Source of the DNA: Morinoia aosen
Lineage: Eukaryota; Arthropoda; Malacostraca; Amphipoda; Talitridae
Assembly: GCA_030386875.1 (NCBI GenBank)
Contig: CM059569.1
Span: forward strand, 47,283,842 to 47,347,841
Direction of reading: 5' to 3'
DNA length: 64,000 bases
A program made the translations under genes and the position numbers. The notes beneath the pieces were generated by a model that was not told where the DNA came from, ran no database searches, and saw only the letters and a program-made list of their open reading frames with translations. Positions 36,339 through 48,439 of this stretch are shown piece after piece; the stretch's first letter is position 1; each line of letters starts with the position of its first letter.

Positions 36339-37115
36339 CTAATACACTTCCAGGTGACACACTTGATATTCACTAACTCCGGAAATTATTTGTATGGATA
36401 AGAACCTTCCGTTACGGGAACTTCCGCTTCAATGTGCCACTCAAAATTTGGATAAGGAGAAGGCCATGAATAAAATCCTAGTCTCGTGTAATTGGAGAAG
36501 TTGCCAAAAGCGCCGGCCATTCCCACTCGAACATCTATGTCGTGAAAATTGCCAGGATGATTTTCATTTGATTGCGCCATTAACGTGACAGAGCTCACTG
36601 CTCGTACCGAATTGAGATCGTAAACAACGAATGGTTTTTCAACTTGAGCCGTTGGAAGCAGCTGTCCATCGTAAAATCATGCACACCATCGAGCAAATTA
36701 TCAGGGATGCGGAGTGGAGTTGGGGGGTAAAGTGTGCTAGAGTTGTACACGGTGATGCCGGACTGAGCAGTCACAATGTTATTCCGTCTTCCGTTAGTAA
36801 AGCACTTCATCAGAGGAGGCCCGCTGGGGTCTTTGTTACGAGCCGCGGAGATGAGGTTGAGTAGCAGTAGTCCTCCGTTCCCCATGTTGCAGGCGGTTTT
36901 ACACCAGTCCCGTGCTCCACAAGCTATTGTCATGTAAAACCGAGTCCACCTGTCATCGTAGTTGGAGAACTTTATTTGCTCCTGTAGAACAGAGCTAGAG
37001 CCTATCCAGCTCTCACTGACTTCAGTGATCGTCCAGTCGCGGTGAAATGCCGTCACCAGCGTTACCGCCTGCAGTATTATACAAATTTGTTTAACTTGAA
37101 TCGATGACATCATTC
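36339..37115 (-). pseudogene. Lectin-like (PAN + fucolectin-like) pseudogene, near full length
   Basis: Translation from ATG 37113 gives a signal peptide and the whole cysteine-rich half (ACGARDWCKTACNMGN, LMKCFTNGRRNN), closely matching the intact genes. A one-base deletion at ~36640-36655 (after DSCF) shifts the frame, and a second at ~36410 (VPVT then EGSYPYK instead of GRFLS) shifts it again. The closing codons and stop (36339-36341) are still recognisable. The splice acceptor ATTTTTTCAG lies just upstream (AG at 37117-37116), two bases before the start as in the intact copies. With so few lesions, loss of function looks recent. Possible sequencing indels should be kept in mind. Confidence 0.85.
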
Positions 37116-37117
37116 CT

Positions 37118-38869
37118 GAAAAAATTGAACAGGATTTTCAACTCATTTAACTAAGAAAATTTAAATTTTCAAGTACCTCTTGGTAAAATCAATACAAATT
37201 TATATTAGGTGTAATTTAGCTATAAACACATTAGGTGTAAACTTAACTCTCGTTTGTATGAAATCAATTGTTTCGGTATCTTTTACTGTACCTGTTGTAA
37301 TCCATTGTCTGAACCTTAATGATTTCATGGAAATCACATTTCTCAAGGAGAATAATTTGCACAAGTAATATTGGAAAATTTGTGCAAAAATTGAGGAGAT
37401 ATAAATTACCAATTGGAAGTAATTCAGAAAACTTGAAAAATGTAATAGTACTATTTTGGAGCAACGGTAGTGTTAAGTACTGAGTTGCGACGCATTCTAA
37501 AGTTTAAAGCGTCGTGCTGTACAGTAGCTCCCAAATAAAATTAATTTGTGACTGAATCAATTTTTTTTAAAGTATCTCAAACTCAACTTTGATACCTTCC
37601 TATTCTCTAGTCTATATATGCTTGAATTTATCTCACGAATACAATAACTCCAATAAAAAACTGTACTGCATCCACAGCGTGACGCGGTAGTGACACGCCA
37701 GTGACGTAGGTATCATATCTGTTTATGCAACAGTTTTTTCTACATAGTTGCGCTCACTGCGATAATTCCGTCAATGAACTCCACTAAGCAGCAATGGGCT
37801 GCAGTGGACGGTTAGCGAGCATCATTTGCCAGTAATGGGTTCAGTCAGCCAACACAACAAGGGTAAGTGTAGCTTTTACTGTGATACAATGAACTTATCG
37901 TTACGACGATCGCTTCAGTGCAATCTGAACCATTGACCCAATGTACAGCTTTGAATTAATGGGAATATACTCCCTGCGCTGAATTTTCGAAAGTGTATCT
38001 TATAACCGCTGATACCATTAAGACACTGTTCCATTTTTAACTGCGCACACACGATGTTTAGTTCAATTATGCTGAGGTATACCATTCGTCCACTGACGGG
38101 TGTTACATGTTTCTAGGTTCGCGCCCTGATAATGTGAAAGTCAGTGCCATACCTATTGACTCAGAAGAAGTGTTTGGCATTCATATTCGTAGATTTTGAT
38201 TCAAAAGTCGAGGAAGTTTGTCAGCGCAGAAACAACTAGCGAGCGACCGTGTCTTGCGCTGAGACCACAAAATGATCACTGAATGCTAACCTTGGCGAAT
38301 TCAAGCTGTCTCGAAACGATTTGATTATTAATCAAATGGCTAGTTTGAACTCAGATATTGAATTTTCTCCCTGTGCTCTAAAATCATGTTAAACTAGCTA
38401 GTCATCAGAGTGGAGGAGTAAATTATTCAAGTAATATAATATGATTGCTGCAGTGCAAATATAAGAGTTAAGCAGCTCATCACGATTGTGTACCGGACTC
38501 GTAATGTCTCTCTTCAGCCTGGCTCGAAGATTTTTTTTATGCCTATTGTTCACTTAAAATTTTTTATTCGTACTTTATAGGGGTAAATAACTTTCATTCT
38601 TAAGCAAATTGGAACATGTCAAGATTCGTGCATTATGTGACAGTTGAAAAAAGCAAGTACAAATTTTCACTGCTTAGAATCTTGGCCAGAGAGACTTTTA
38701 TTAGAAAAAACTTATTTCTCATTCTTAGAGTGAGTTTTATTACATCATTTTCTTTTCGATGTCATTGAAACCTCCATGAGCCTAACACTTGCTTTTTTGA
38801 CAAAATTATTGCTACTGAAATATTGTCAGAACCTCAACAAAATACGAATAAAAAGTATTCCTCGTTACT
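37118..38869. other. No gene recognised
   Basis: AT-rich upstream flank of the pseudogene. I could not find the untranslated first exon of this copy. ACAAGGGTAAGTG at 37856-37868 looks like a + strand splice donor but belongs to no recognisable exon. Confidence 0.35.
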
Positions 38870-41000
38870 CGTCGTTAGTCGCTTGACTTCAGAGAAACAC
38901 TAATGACTCCGACTTAAATGTTACTCATTACTGAAGCGCGGAATTTCAGAGCAGAGAATTTTATAAAAAGTAGTGCCAATTCAAAGCAGCCGATTATAAT
39001 AACTCCTCAGGTTTGAAGTGAGAACATTATTTTTTGCCATTACATGTGATAAGAGATTTATTGAAAACAGTATGGTTCAATCATTCATGCGTCTGTTCGT
39101 CTCTGCATTCAGATTGCTGAGATTGTTAAATGTAATCAAAGCCTAGCGTTTGATATGCAAACTTCGTATCTGTAAGCAAAGCACTAAGGAAGGCTCGCTA
39201 AATGAAATAGATAACAGAGACTTGATGTAACCATGGATTTGAGGGTTATGTAACATTGAGATTAAGATGAAAGATCGTATCAAATAGTATCCTATTAGCT
39301 AGATTTAAACAATTACGGAAAATCTAACCCTGAATGGTTAAAACTCATCGAATGTATTCGGGTAGATCTTCCAGAATGGAACTCGGGACGTAAAGTTGAA
39401 AGAAGCCAAGGAATAATTTGCCATCTGCCCTAAAATGGCACGTGCAGCCGAGCAGTACTCCTTACAAGCAAATCGGTGAAACCACACTGGAGTGCGGTCC
39501 AAGCTGGAGCTTCACAAGTGTTGCTCATCTAAGATAATTGGTAAGTATTACAAAGTAGATAATAAATTCACGCCGGCCCATCCCAAATTGCCGCATACTT
39601 TTCTAAAAATTCGTTTCAATTATTAGCTTGCACTCATGCTCATAGTTCAAAATGGAATAAACTTTTCTGATCAAGGGCTGTGAATAGCTGATCATCATGT
39701 TTTATGTCATTCATTAACGCAATTTTTCTCGTAGGAAAAGCTACAAAGCGAGTACTTTTCGGAAGATAAAGATTGGTTATTTTCTTCCTGGTTTGTTCAG
39801 CCTCATTTATCTTAAAAATTTGTGTTCGATGGCACGTACTTGACCAGTCGTAATTCAAATCCAAAATTGATCATCAATGGAAAATAAATGACTGAGGGCT
39901 GATGCGGTTCACTTGAAATTCCTCAGGACGACATGCGTTATTTTTTCAGTAGTTCAATCCGTATGACAACTTTATTTTAGAATTGCTTCATAATTTGTTA
40001 GAGCGTACGAGGGTGTCGAGATGTGGAGTTTGCTGCTATAAACAGAATATGTGTACCTCGGGGCTTGTCCATTCTGATCAAATTGCACCATGCTTTCAAA
40101 TAGGCGCCGATGGGCACAATAAATACAGACAGACACAGTTCTGCGAATATTCGGATGAGACCTACATCTTCCCCGTAAACCTGACGATTATTGGAGAGTT
40201 TTTGAAATCCTTCAACATTTTCGCCGCAAAGAGCGCAAAAAATAAGAGCTACCAAAATTGTGTTGTGTGATTCGAAACAATTTTCAAAAATCAAGCTGCA
40301 GATAACACAGCAGCACAAAGTTTGATGAACATCTAATTTTTTCGCTCGCTGCTGCTGTGAAAAGAAATTAATTTTGAAAACGTTTGTTAAGTCATCGCTT
40401 GAGGAAGACACTATAGGAGATACGAACCGTAGCACATATTTACTCTGAAAAAGTTACGCTCAAACTCAAAAACAGATTTGGATTACCGTTTTAAATTGAC
40501 CTCGATTTTTAATGTGCTGTAGAATCGATTCCAATTATTTATTACAGTACATTCAAAATTTTACTATAACCTATGTTTGACTCCATATTTTTTAACTAAT
40601 CGCAGGGTGACAATGGTTGAAAATTATGCTAGAGCAGCCTGGCACTGGAATGAACGATAATTTTATATCGACCATCATAAGCATTTTCAAGAATCAAAAT
40701 TTGACGTCAATGAGTATCACTTTCTGTACAAAGTGTTACTGTTCACATCAGATCTTCCCCCTACCAATCAAAGAACTGATCGTCTGTTGAACGTAATTGC
40801 GACGAAAATGGCAATCATAATCATGAGTTTAGGATACAACTGTGATCGAAGTCTAACGTAATTGCTTTCCAATGATATACCTGATTGAAAACGAAAAAGC
40901 TTGCAAAAACTCGGCATTCATGAAAATTTTTTAAGGGAAGCTATCGTTTGTGGTGCAAACTAAAGTTTGAATCCCATCATTTTCGAGCATAAGCGTACTC
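38870..41000 (-). pseudogene. Relic D3 of the chemoreceptor-like segment; arm of a large inverted duplication
   Basis: The best-preserved stretch is 39998-40435 on the minus strand, open for 145 codons: DDLTNVFKINFF, KKLDVHQTLCCC, LIFENCFESHNTILVALIF and LCLSVFIVPIGAYLKAW, with two hydrophobic segments. A possible later exon at 39640-39864 contains NYDWSSTCHRTQ. Insect odorant receptors have an H(Q)..L..C helix, then a hydrophobic helix, then a ..DWY.. segment near the C-terminus, so an OR relic is possible but not secure. The whole interval aligns inverted with 49200-51400. No start, complete exon set or intact reading is visible. Confidence 0.35.
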
Positions 41001-41447
41001 GATTTTTAAGTATTATGATCAGTATTTAAAAAATGCCGATATTATAAATTCCTAGCGAAACTTCGTAATAAAGTTGAAGCCAAAACTGAAATGAGATAGC
41101 GTAAGCTATAAAAGAAACAGACAATCAAAGGATGTGAGATTTTGTAAGAGAGTGAGTACGTGGGAGAGTAACAGAGTGATTTGGAAAGCGCTCAAAAAGA
41201 CATTCGAGAGAGCGAGGGAACATGCAAAGAGAGTATTTTTAAATGTCTATCAAGTACATCAAAGAAAACTGCAAGCTCTTACCACGTACGCATGAAGAAG
41301 CGGTTGAACACACGCGCAATTGAGTTCAACAAACGTCTTCCGAGAAGGTAAAGTTTCAGGAGAACGTTTCTTTACTTTTCTCAGAAGCCCATTGAGAGTA
41401 ATGCACTCCGAGCAGCTGCCCATCGACTACGTTCCTGCCCTCGGACA

Positions 41448-41480
41448 GGGAATCCCAAGTGAGGGTCAGAGCTTATATAA
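41448..41480 (+). promoter_or_regulatory. kB site and TATA box of diptericin-like gene 2
   Basis: GGGAATCCC at 41448-41456 and TATATAA at 41474-41480 keep exactly the 26-bp spacing of gene 1. Upstream blocks such as GAGAACGTTTCT and TAATGCACTCCGAGCA are also shared with gene 1. This indicates a conserved, probably immune-inducible promoter; function is inferred from the consensus. Confidence 0.78.
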
Positions 41481-41657
41481 GCCCCGCACCGTAGCTGACA
41501 GGCAGCATAACTCAAGCGTCTGGTGATGATAGCGATCGTCAACTGACTTGGGAACGTGTTCACACAACGGGTCTAAGCGGTAGTTCTCTCGTCAGCTCCC
41601 TTCCTTGGGTTACCTATACTTTTAACACTGAAAATCAGAGACAGAACTAGAAGTACG

Positions 41658-44600
41658 ATGGCAAACTCATACACGATGTGTCTCTGCATCTTGGTGGCAG
41701 TTCAAGCTGCCTCATGCCAGCCTGAGGGTCGCATGAACCCGATGATTGCCAAAAAGTTCATGGAGAGAAGCATCAGTATTTCTCCCGGCAACGAAGCTTC
41801 AATTTCTCGAGACCCGTACGACTCAATCGAACTTGCCCCGATTTGGCTGAACCCTGGTGATGACACTTCCACTGGGGAGGCGGCCTCCCTGTCTCCCCAC
41901 CACCGAGTTCGCCGTCAGTCCGCTGCAATGGACCTCGCCCTCAGTCACCACGACAGCAACGGGCGCCCCAGGCCTGTGGGAAGGGTGAGCATCTAACTCT
42001 GCAACACTCGAGTAAATCATCACACATTAGACTTGTTCCGTTAACCTGCTTTCGCATGTTTTTTTTATTTCCAAAATGAACAATGTGAGTTTTGATGAGG
42101 AATGTTCGTTCAATACTGGAAAATACTGTGGAGAAGGAAGCAAATTTCGAATAGTCGAAGCTTGAGAAGACGCTCAAGATTGGGAGCGCATAGTTTTTCC
42201 AAAATGAAATTGTACTGTCATTAAGTAATGAAATGATATGTATGGGTTAGTGAGCGAGTAAATTCTATTTCGATAATAAAATTATAAACTGTATTTAAAT
42301 TTACAGCACTTTTCCTCCCCATTTTCCAAAGAATCCTCTCGTTTCTTTTTGGGATAATACTGTATAGTGTACGGCTTTCGCTTAACTCTCACCTTTAAAT
42401 ATGCGTTCACATTGAACTGTAATGGGCCTGCACACGTCTCGGGGCTTTCAACTTTTTTTTCTTGCTTAAACTTGCATGACTGTGGCGGGGGGATAAAACA
42501 AGCTCCGGCACAATCATTTCAGTCCTCAGCCTGCTAAGTGCACAGTCCAACCGTCTTCTGAGTGCCATGACGTGCTGGAAGAAACGAATAAACACAGCAA
42601 ATTCAGTGGAAAACCTGGCTAATTAGTGCAATTATCAACTAGCAGCGAAATTTATGGATTTTTGAGTTATGAGGGAACTTTTCATTTATTGTGCATTGAA
42701 TTTTACATCTGCTACAATGAAACTTTTCCATACAATGGATAAAAAATTACCACAATTTGTGTAGTTCTGCACAGTTTTCTTAAACCCGGTGTATAGTTTC
42801 TCTGTTTTGAAAAGTAAAAACAGTAGATTGAACCATATCGATATGGAAACATAATTCTGTATTTTGTAATAATTATACGAGGCCTGTCGAAAAAGTATCC
42901 GACCTTAATTTTTCCCGCGCAAAGTAGTGATTCTAAGGCGGCGCCACTGTGCACGGTGGAAGGAGGAATCTTAATGCGCATGCTTGACTTTTTTCACCGC
43001 ATTCACTTGGGCCACTCACTAGCTGGGGGTCGCCAAGTAAGGTGCTGTTCTAAGTGTTTGTCGGATTTAGTTTTCTTGCAAGATGACTGAACGAATTGAG
43101 CAAAGACACTGCATCAAATTTTGTCAAAAGCTTGGTGATTCTCAAATTGAAACAATTCGTAAGATTCAGCAGGTGTTTGGGGAAGATGCTATGGGTGTAA
43201 CACAAATTAAGGAGTGGTTCAACCGATTCAAAGATGGCCGCACATCAGCGGAGAGTGAGCAGCGTTGTGGCAGGCCCAAAACTTCTCGGAGTGCAGCTGT
43301 TGTTGAGAGGGTGCGAAATTTGGTGATGGCAGATCGTCGTTTGACCGTGCGGGAGATTGCCCAAGAGGTTGGAGTGAGTAAAGATTCTGCACATGCCATT
43401 TTGACCAGACATGTGGACTGCGAACAACTGGCACTTGCATCACGACAACGCGCCCGCACATTCATCCCATTTGATCCGCAATTTCTTGGCCAAACATGGA
43501 ATTACGACCGTTCGCCAACCTCCCTACTCTCCAGACCTGGCTCCTTGCGACTTCTGGTTGTTTCCAAAATTGAAGACACCACTGAAAGGATCCCGTTTTG
43601 AGAGTAGAGAAGAGATAATGCGGAACGCGACGACAGAGCTGAACACCATTCCAAAAGAAGACTTCCAGAGGTGTTTCCGGCAGTGGAAGGATCGGTGGGC
43701 TAAGTGTGTGGAAGCACAAGGAGCCTACTTTGAAGGGGATTAGGGTCCCAACCCCGTCAGGTTGTTGAAGTATTTTTTCTGGCCAAAGGTCGGATACTTT
43801 TTCGACAGGCCTCGTAGTGGAAGTGATTGTATTGATTTACAGTGAATGTTTGACTCAAGGTGACAGCAAATGATGTCGGTTAATACTCAAGTCAATGAAA
43901 ATGTGTCAAAAAAGTATTCAGTGTTTTCCTATATTCCATCTGCTGAATTCAGTGTTGTCTAGTCAACAATGATCTCTACTGTTGATGAGCTTCAAGGTCT
44001 TACATTCTTACGGTTTAATATTCATTCCATCATATGATCTGGTAATGCACTTTGGTTAGAAGAAACCAATTCAGCAAGAACTGAGCAACCATCATGCTTC
44101 AGAGCATCTAGAGATGTGACAAACATTTTATAACTTACTAACTGTTGTTTCTGGATCACACATGGACTTGTAACGCTATTTTTAGCAAGAAAAATGCCGA
44201 CATTGAATTCATATCAGTAAAAAACAGCTGTAAACTGTCAGTCAGGTTTTCGCATTATACTTTTTCGTCATCACAGCTGCACGGCTACGCGGACGCGAAC
44301 GTTGTAGGCAACAACCGCAACAACTACCACGCCAACATGGGTGCCGGCGTGGGCATGGTCGGGTGGAGGAGCAGAAATGGCCGCCACTCGGTGGGGGTGG
44401 GTGCCACTGTTGACCACTACAGGGGCAGACACCAAGGCTTCAGGTCCGTCTGAAAATGTGCATCTTGACGCTTTTAAATAGTCTTATTTTATCTATAGTA
44501 CTGCGTACACTTTGTGTTTTGTTACCTTTGACATGGAGTTCCTCAGACGATCTGAAATACCTTTCATGACTCAGTGTACTAAAAGTAATTTGCAGATACA

Positions 44601-45464
44601 TGTTATTTTTCTCCTGACCGTTCTTCAAAGGATCTTCAAGAATCAATTCACCAACATGTGTTTGAATAATCACTAAGTTCAATCAAAATATGGTCGTAAA
44701 ATTTTGTAGATTTCATTCATATGTTGTTCACGTTACTTAGTTATGGGAGATCAAATTCTTGAACATAAAGTTTCATTAATAATTACTGATTGTCATGAAT
44801 ACCTCCCTCGAAAAGTCATAGCACGAATTTAGATTATTATAACTTGTTCGTGAAAACAGTATATTGACGAATAATTTTAACGTGTATACTATCTATTATC
44901 GGACCCTCCATTTTTTCCTTGGTAGTTATAAATCGGAATTTATTTTAATTCGTGCAAATAAATTGTAACTAAGAATGACAGCAATTTGCACTCATGATGC
45001 AATGGTTAGGATATGGTATGGTGTATGTTGGGAGCGAGTTTCGGAACTACCAAAACGAGCAAACAAATTAGCAGACAACCAAGCGAACATGCCCGCTCGT
45101 AATGCAATGAGTATCCTTCAAGCGAATAGAGGTGTGTTTATTACTCTTATAGCGCTGATATCAACGTATTTTCTCGAAGTAAGTTTTCGTGTTCATTTGG
45201 TGTCCAAAACAGCTTCGTTGTTTTTCACAATAATTAATTTTCACATTATACGAGACCTGCATCATTTCATTCATGGATAAAAGCAGCAAGCTAGGCTGCA
45301 CAGTAAAACTCCATTTCACAATAGCATCACTTCTTCGCATTTACTTCCAATTTAGAATATTTTTGTTATTTTAGCAGTTCATTAACCAAGAATAACTTAT
45401 TTTCAACAGGTACAGGTCGAGACCCAGCTATGGAGTAGGCATCGGCTACAGACTTCGCTTCTAA
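41658..45464 (+). CDS. Diptericin-like antimicrobial peptide precursor 2 (intact)
   Basis: Exons are 41658-41984, 44277-44443 and 45410-45464, with GT-AG introns in phases 0 and 2, giving 182 residues. Residues 1-20 are a signal peptide, 21-86 an acidic propeptide ending in the furin-type site RVRR86. The mature peptide of 96 residues begins with Q87 (likely cyclised) and is glycine- and arginine-rich with no cysteine. The domain NGRHSVGVGATVDH...PSYGVGIGYRLRF matches the G-domain of diptericins/attacins, which act against mainly Gram-negative bacteria. The mature part differs from gene 1 by one residue (Y157, serine in gene 1) while the propeptide differs at 12 positions. Intron 1 (2.3 kb) hosts a mariner. 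A possible polyadenylation signal is AATAAA at 45830. Secreted, probably fat-body or haemocyte expressed; that is inferred. Confidence 0.85.
42878..43814 (+). mobile_element. Mariner (DD34D) transposon, internally deleted, in intron 1 of antimicrobial gene 2
   Basis: The terminal inverted repeats are 29 bp and identical at both ends (outer bases CGAGGCCTGTCG). The element is flanked by the TA target duplication at 42876-42877 and 43815-43816. At 937 bp it is ~350 bp shorter than a usual 1.3-kb mariner. The corresponding position in gene 1 has no mariner, so insertion followed the gene duplication. Perfect ends suggest it is young and could still be mobilised by a transposase supplied elsewhere. 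Confidence 0.93.
43083..43743 (+). pseudogene. Mariner transposase with central deletion
   Basis: From ATG 43083 about 106 residues match the mariner N-terminus: a first helix-turn-helix (VTQIKEWFNRFKDGR), the GRPKTS linker and a second HTH (LTVREIAQEVGVSKDSAHAIL). The reading then jumps to another frame at about 43400, continuing as NNWHLHHDNAPAHSS...YSPDLAPCDFWLFPKL to the stop at 43741-43743. The last two catalytic aspartates are present, 34 residues apart (DD34D), but the region with the first aspartate is deleted, along with ~120-130 residues. The protein cannot be active. Confidence 0.92.
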
Positions 45465-46872
45465 AAGACCATCATGAGTTTTAACCTAACTTGACTTGTT
45501 TACGTGATTTAGCTTAGAACATTTAATTTAATTTCAATTACTTCAATCATAAGTAGACTGAATATTTATTTGATAGTGTCTCTGATAAGTATTAGGTAAG
45601 CAGTATAGAGATGTTCGTCAAAAAAAGTGCCAACAATTTTTAATATAAGCTTTGCTAGCATTTACGAGCGCTCGTGTAGTGAGCCTAGTGATGAGTAACT
45701 TGTTGACAATTGTGAAATTTCTTGTTTGGTAGGTAATTAGACCTATTATGTACGACTACATAATATGTATTATGTACGTATTATGTACGATATTCTAGTT
45801 CCTAAAACTACGATACACCAACATTGCGCAATAAATTTGAAATCATATGCTAGTATTTGCATTTTGCCCTTGAACACGCTCTCAAAAAAATCGCAGAAAA
45901 TTGATTGAAAGAAAATAAGTGAAAACTGTTGCCACTCAGCAAATATGAGAACTATACCACAATCTGATGAGAACAAGCTGCCGAAAATGACCAGTAATCC
46001 TTGTTGCGTTGAGTCTCAGTGAATGGATCCCTACGAAACTTATTCAATAAAGTCGATAAATTTATTATGATAGTAATCAATCTGTGATATTTGATCAACT
46101 GAAAGTGAACATCTACTGCATGCTGCAGGCTTCAGCGCCGCTCGACTCTCCCTATTAAGTTTTTTAGATACAAACGCAATATTTTTTTTCAAACAATTTA
46201 AATCAAAGCTCGAAAATTTACGCTCGACATGCAGTATTCTGTTAACCACTTAAATTTTATGTGACGTTATAAACAGGGTCATGAAAACCTGTACCGCGTA
46301 GGTATTTATCTGTTATTTTTACTGGGTGTCGCCATTGTCCTGAATTGCAATACTAGAGAAGGGGACGGAGACATGCACCATGTAAAGTCGTCAACATGTT
46401 GCTGCGCAGGAGTGTTGTATGAGTAGGTACGTTTCCTAAATTGAGCTTCTCTACCCTGTTATAGAATGCAGATCAAATTCCTCATAATACGAAAGTTGTA
46501 GAAGCAGAACAAGTTTTAAAAACCCGGGGAGAACGACAAAAAGCTAAGAGATGGGGAAAATTTACCAACATATTCTGCCAAGATTCAAAAGAAACTCTAC
46601 GATAACGTCAGGAAGAGCGGACCTCACATCGTTCTATGGCATTGTTCTCATGGCCATAAGTGCTTGCCTCTTCTTCAATATTTTCAAACTAGTTATATTT
46701 TTAACTCGTTATCGTTATAATCTGATTTTGTAAATTTCTATTTATGAGTACTAGTTATACTGCACTGTGCCAGTGCCGTCAAAAATGTTGGCCTCATTTA
46801 CATACCCTTACTATATGTAATTTTTTTCAAATTATGACCGCTATTGAATTTTCTCCTTCTGTCAAGCTATTA
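45465..46872. other. 3' flank of antimicrobial gene 2, no further gene
   Basis: AT-rich. Three short direct repeats of TATTATGTACG-like sequence occur at 45745-45790. No coding signature. Confidence 0.45.
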
Positions 46873-47091
46873 TACTTTGACTGCGGCTGGTAAAAATGAA
46901 GTTTAATATCCAACTCGAATTGAATTCGAATATTATAAATAATGTTGAAAATGGCAAACATTAACTGGATCGTGCCCTAATTTAGTATTCGTTAAGTATT
47001 TATGAAAATTGAGTTTTTGACTACTGGTCGATCAGCAGCATTATGAAAATCCCCTCCGTGGCCACCTGTGGCTCACGTCGCAGTCAAAGTG
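46873..47091. mobile_element. Second piggyBac-type MITE copy
   Basis: 219 bp, ending TCGCAGTCAAAGTG and beginning (T)ACTTTGACTGCGGC. It is similar along its whole length to 15424-15644 (ACTGGATCGTGCC, TATTTATG.AAATTGAGT, GACTACTGGTCG). The flanking TTAA is partly decayed (TTA on the left, TTGA on the right), so this copy is older. Confidence 0.8.
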
Positions 47092-48439
47092 TTGAGCACC
47101 GAACTACTGATTCATTTACGACGATTATTGGGAAATGTTATTCAGGGTGATTGATGTGTTCTCGACCGTTGCTAGTCGAGAACATTCATCGCTCGGTCTT
47201 TCGATTATTTTCAGTATTCGACTAAATCCCTATCATTTTAGCCCACAACATGACATCGCGGAGACTCCATTCGTGCTAGGTTTATTTGATTATGATTTTA
47301 ACGAGAATTATGTGTACAAAATATTGTCATATAAAATTCTATTTTACGATGTGAGAAATTCAGATCATCCTCTCAATATTATTCTAAATAAATCCCAAGA
47401 AGTGGTTTATGTATTGTTCACATAAGTGCTTGAAGTTATCGTAACAACTCAAAGATTTATACGTGCTGTCACTATCTGATTGAAAAACGATTTATTCGCT
47501 TGCAACAAAATTGCCATTTAGGATTGAACGACAATTCTACTGCGGTAACACGCCAAGCATGCACGACTGAGCTGAAAAAATATATAGTGCTTTCCTCTTA
47601 TTTTCTGATATCCCAAAAAAAACTAGCAGCTATGAAGCGTTCTTACAGAATAATCGTGATGAAATTGCTTATGGAACTGTCATTTTCCGTCCATGAAATG
47701 CATTCAGTCTCCGTTTTGCAACACTGTAGTTTTCAACATTCTCAATTAGGAAGAAGAATGTATTCAGCTCTGCCAGCCCAAATAGCAAAGTTAAAGTAAT
47801 TTCAGCCTTAGACTGAATAGAGTAATAACATTTAAATGCTTCCGATTGCTTAACATACGTTCACTGCGTTTCCGCGGTTGTTAACGGTTGGTTTGGTTAA
47901 GTTGTATCAGAATAAGAAAATCAATTTTAATGTTCGAATACAATTTTATTCTTCTTAAATAATATGAAAAATACAATTGTATGATGACATTTCACCTCGA
48001 TTGATCGCAGTTATTTTTAAAAAGGTTGCAAAACAGATGAAATTATCATTCATTAATACCTGGACGTGAATGAACATTTTTCCTATTGGTACACATATTG
48101 CCCAATAAGCGATGAACGAGTCGAAGTTTTACATAGTATACTGGCTTCGAATGCAGGCAATGCCAGGCATTTGTGTAACGAAGCATTCCATCGGAGCTGC
48201 ACTCGATACCAAACCCCAGACGTCTACACATTTGCCTAATTAAGTATATCAAAACTGAGTACAAACTGCATGACCGTGCATGCTACACCACACAATGCCC
48301 ATTCCAACAAGGGCTTCTGATGTAGTATGAATTTTAATTTCTAGAAATTGTGAGGAAAATTACATATTTACCCAAATTAACAAACACGATCACGCATGGA
48401 AAAGAACCAGCATGAATCGAAAGTTAAAATTCTGGAACA
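47092..48439. other. No gene recognised
   Basis: Open frames of ~96-99 codons (47135-47425, 47500-47799 on +) have no family motif, splice support or repeat counterpart in the window. Confidence 0.4.

Noticed and set aside
43411-43743. Independent 110-residue gene starting at 43411
   Set aside because: It is the C-terminal part of the deleted mariner transposase; the apparent start lies at the deletion junction.
44975-45280. 101-codon frame in intron 2 of antimicrobial gene 2
   Set aside because: No counterpart in gene 1, no motif, intronic position.
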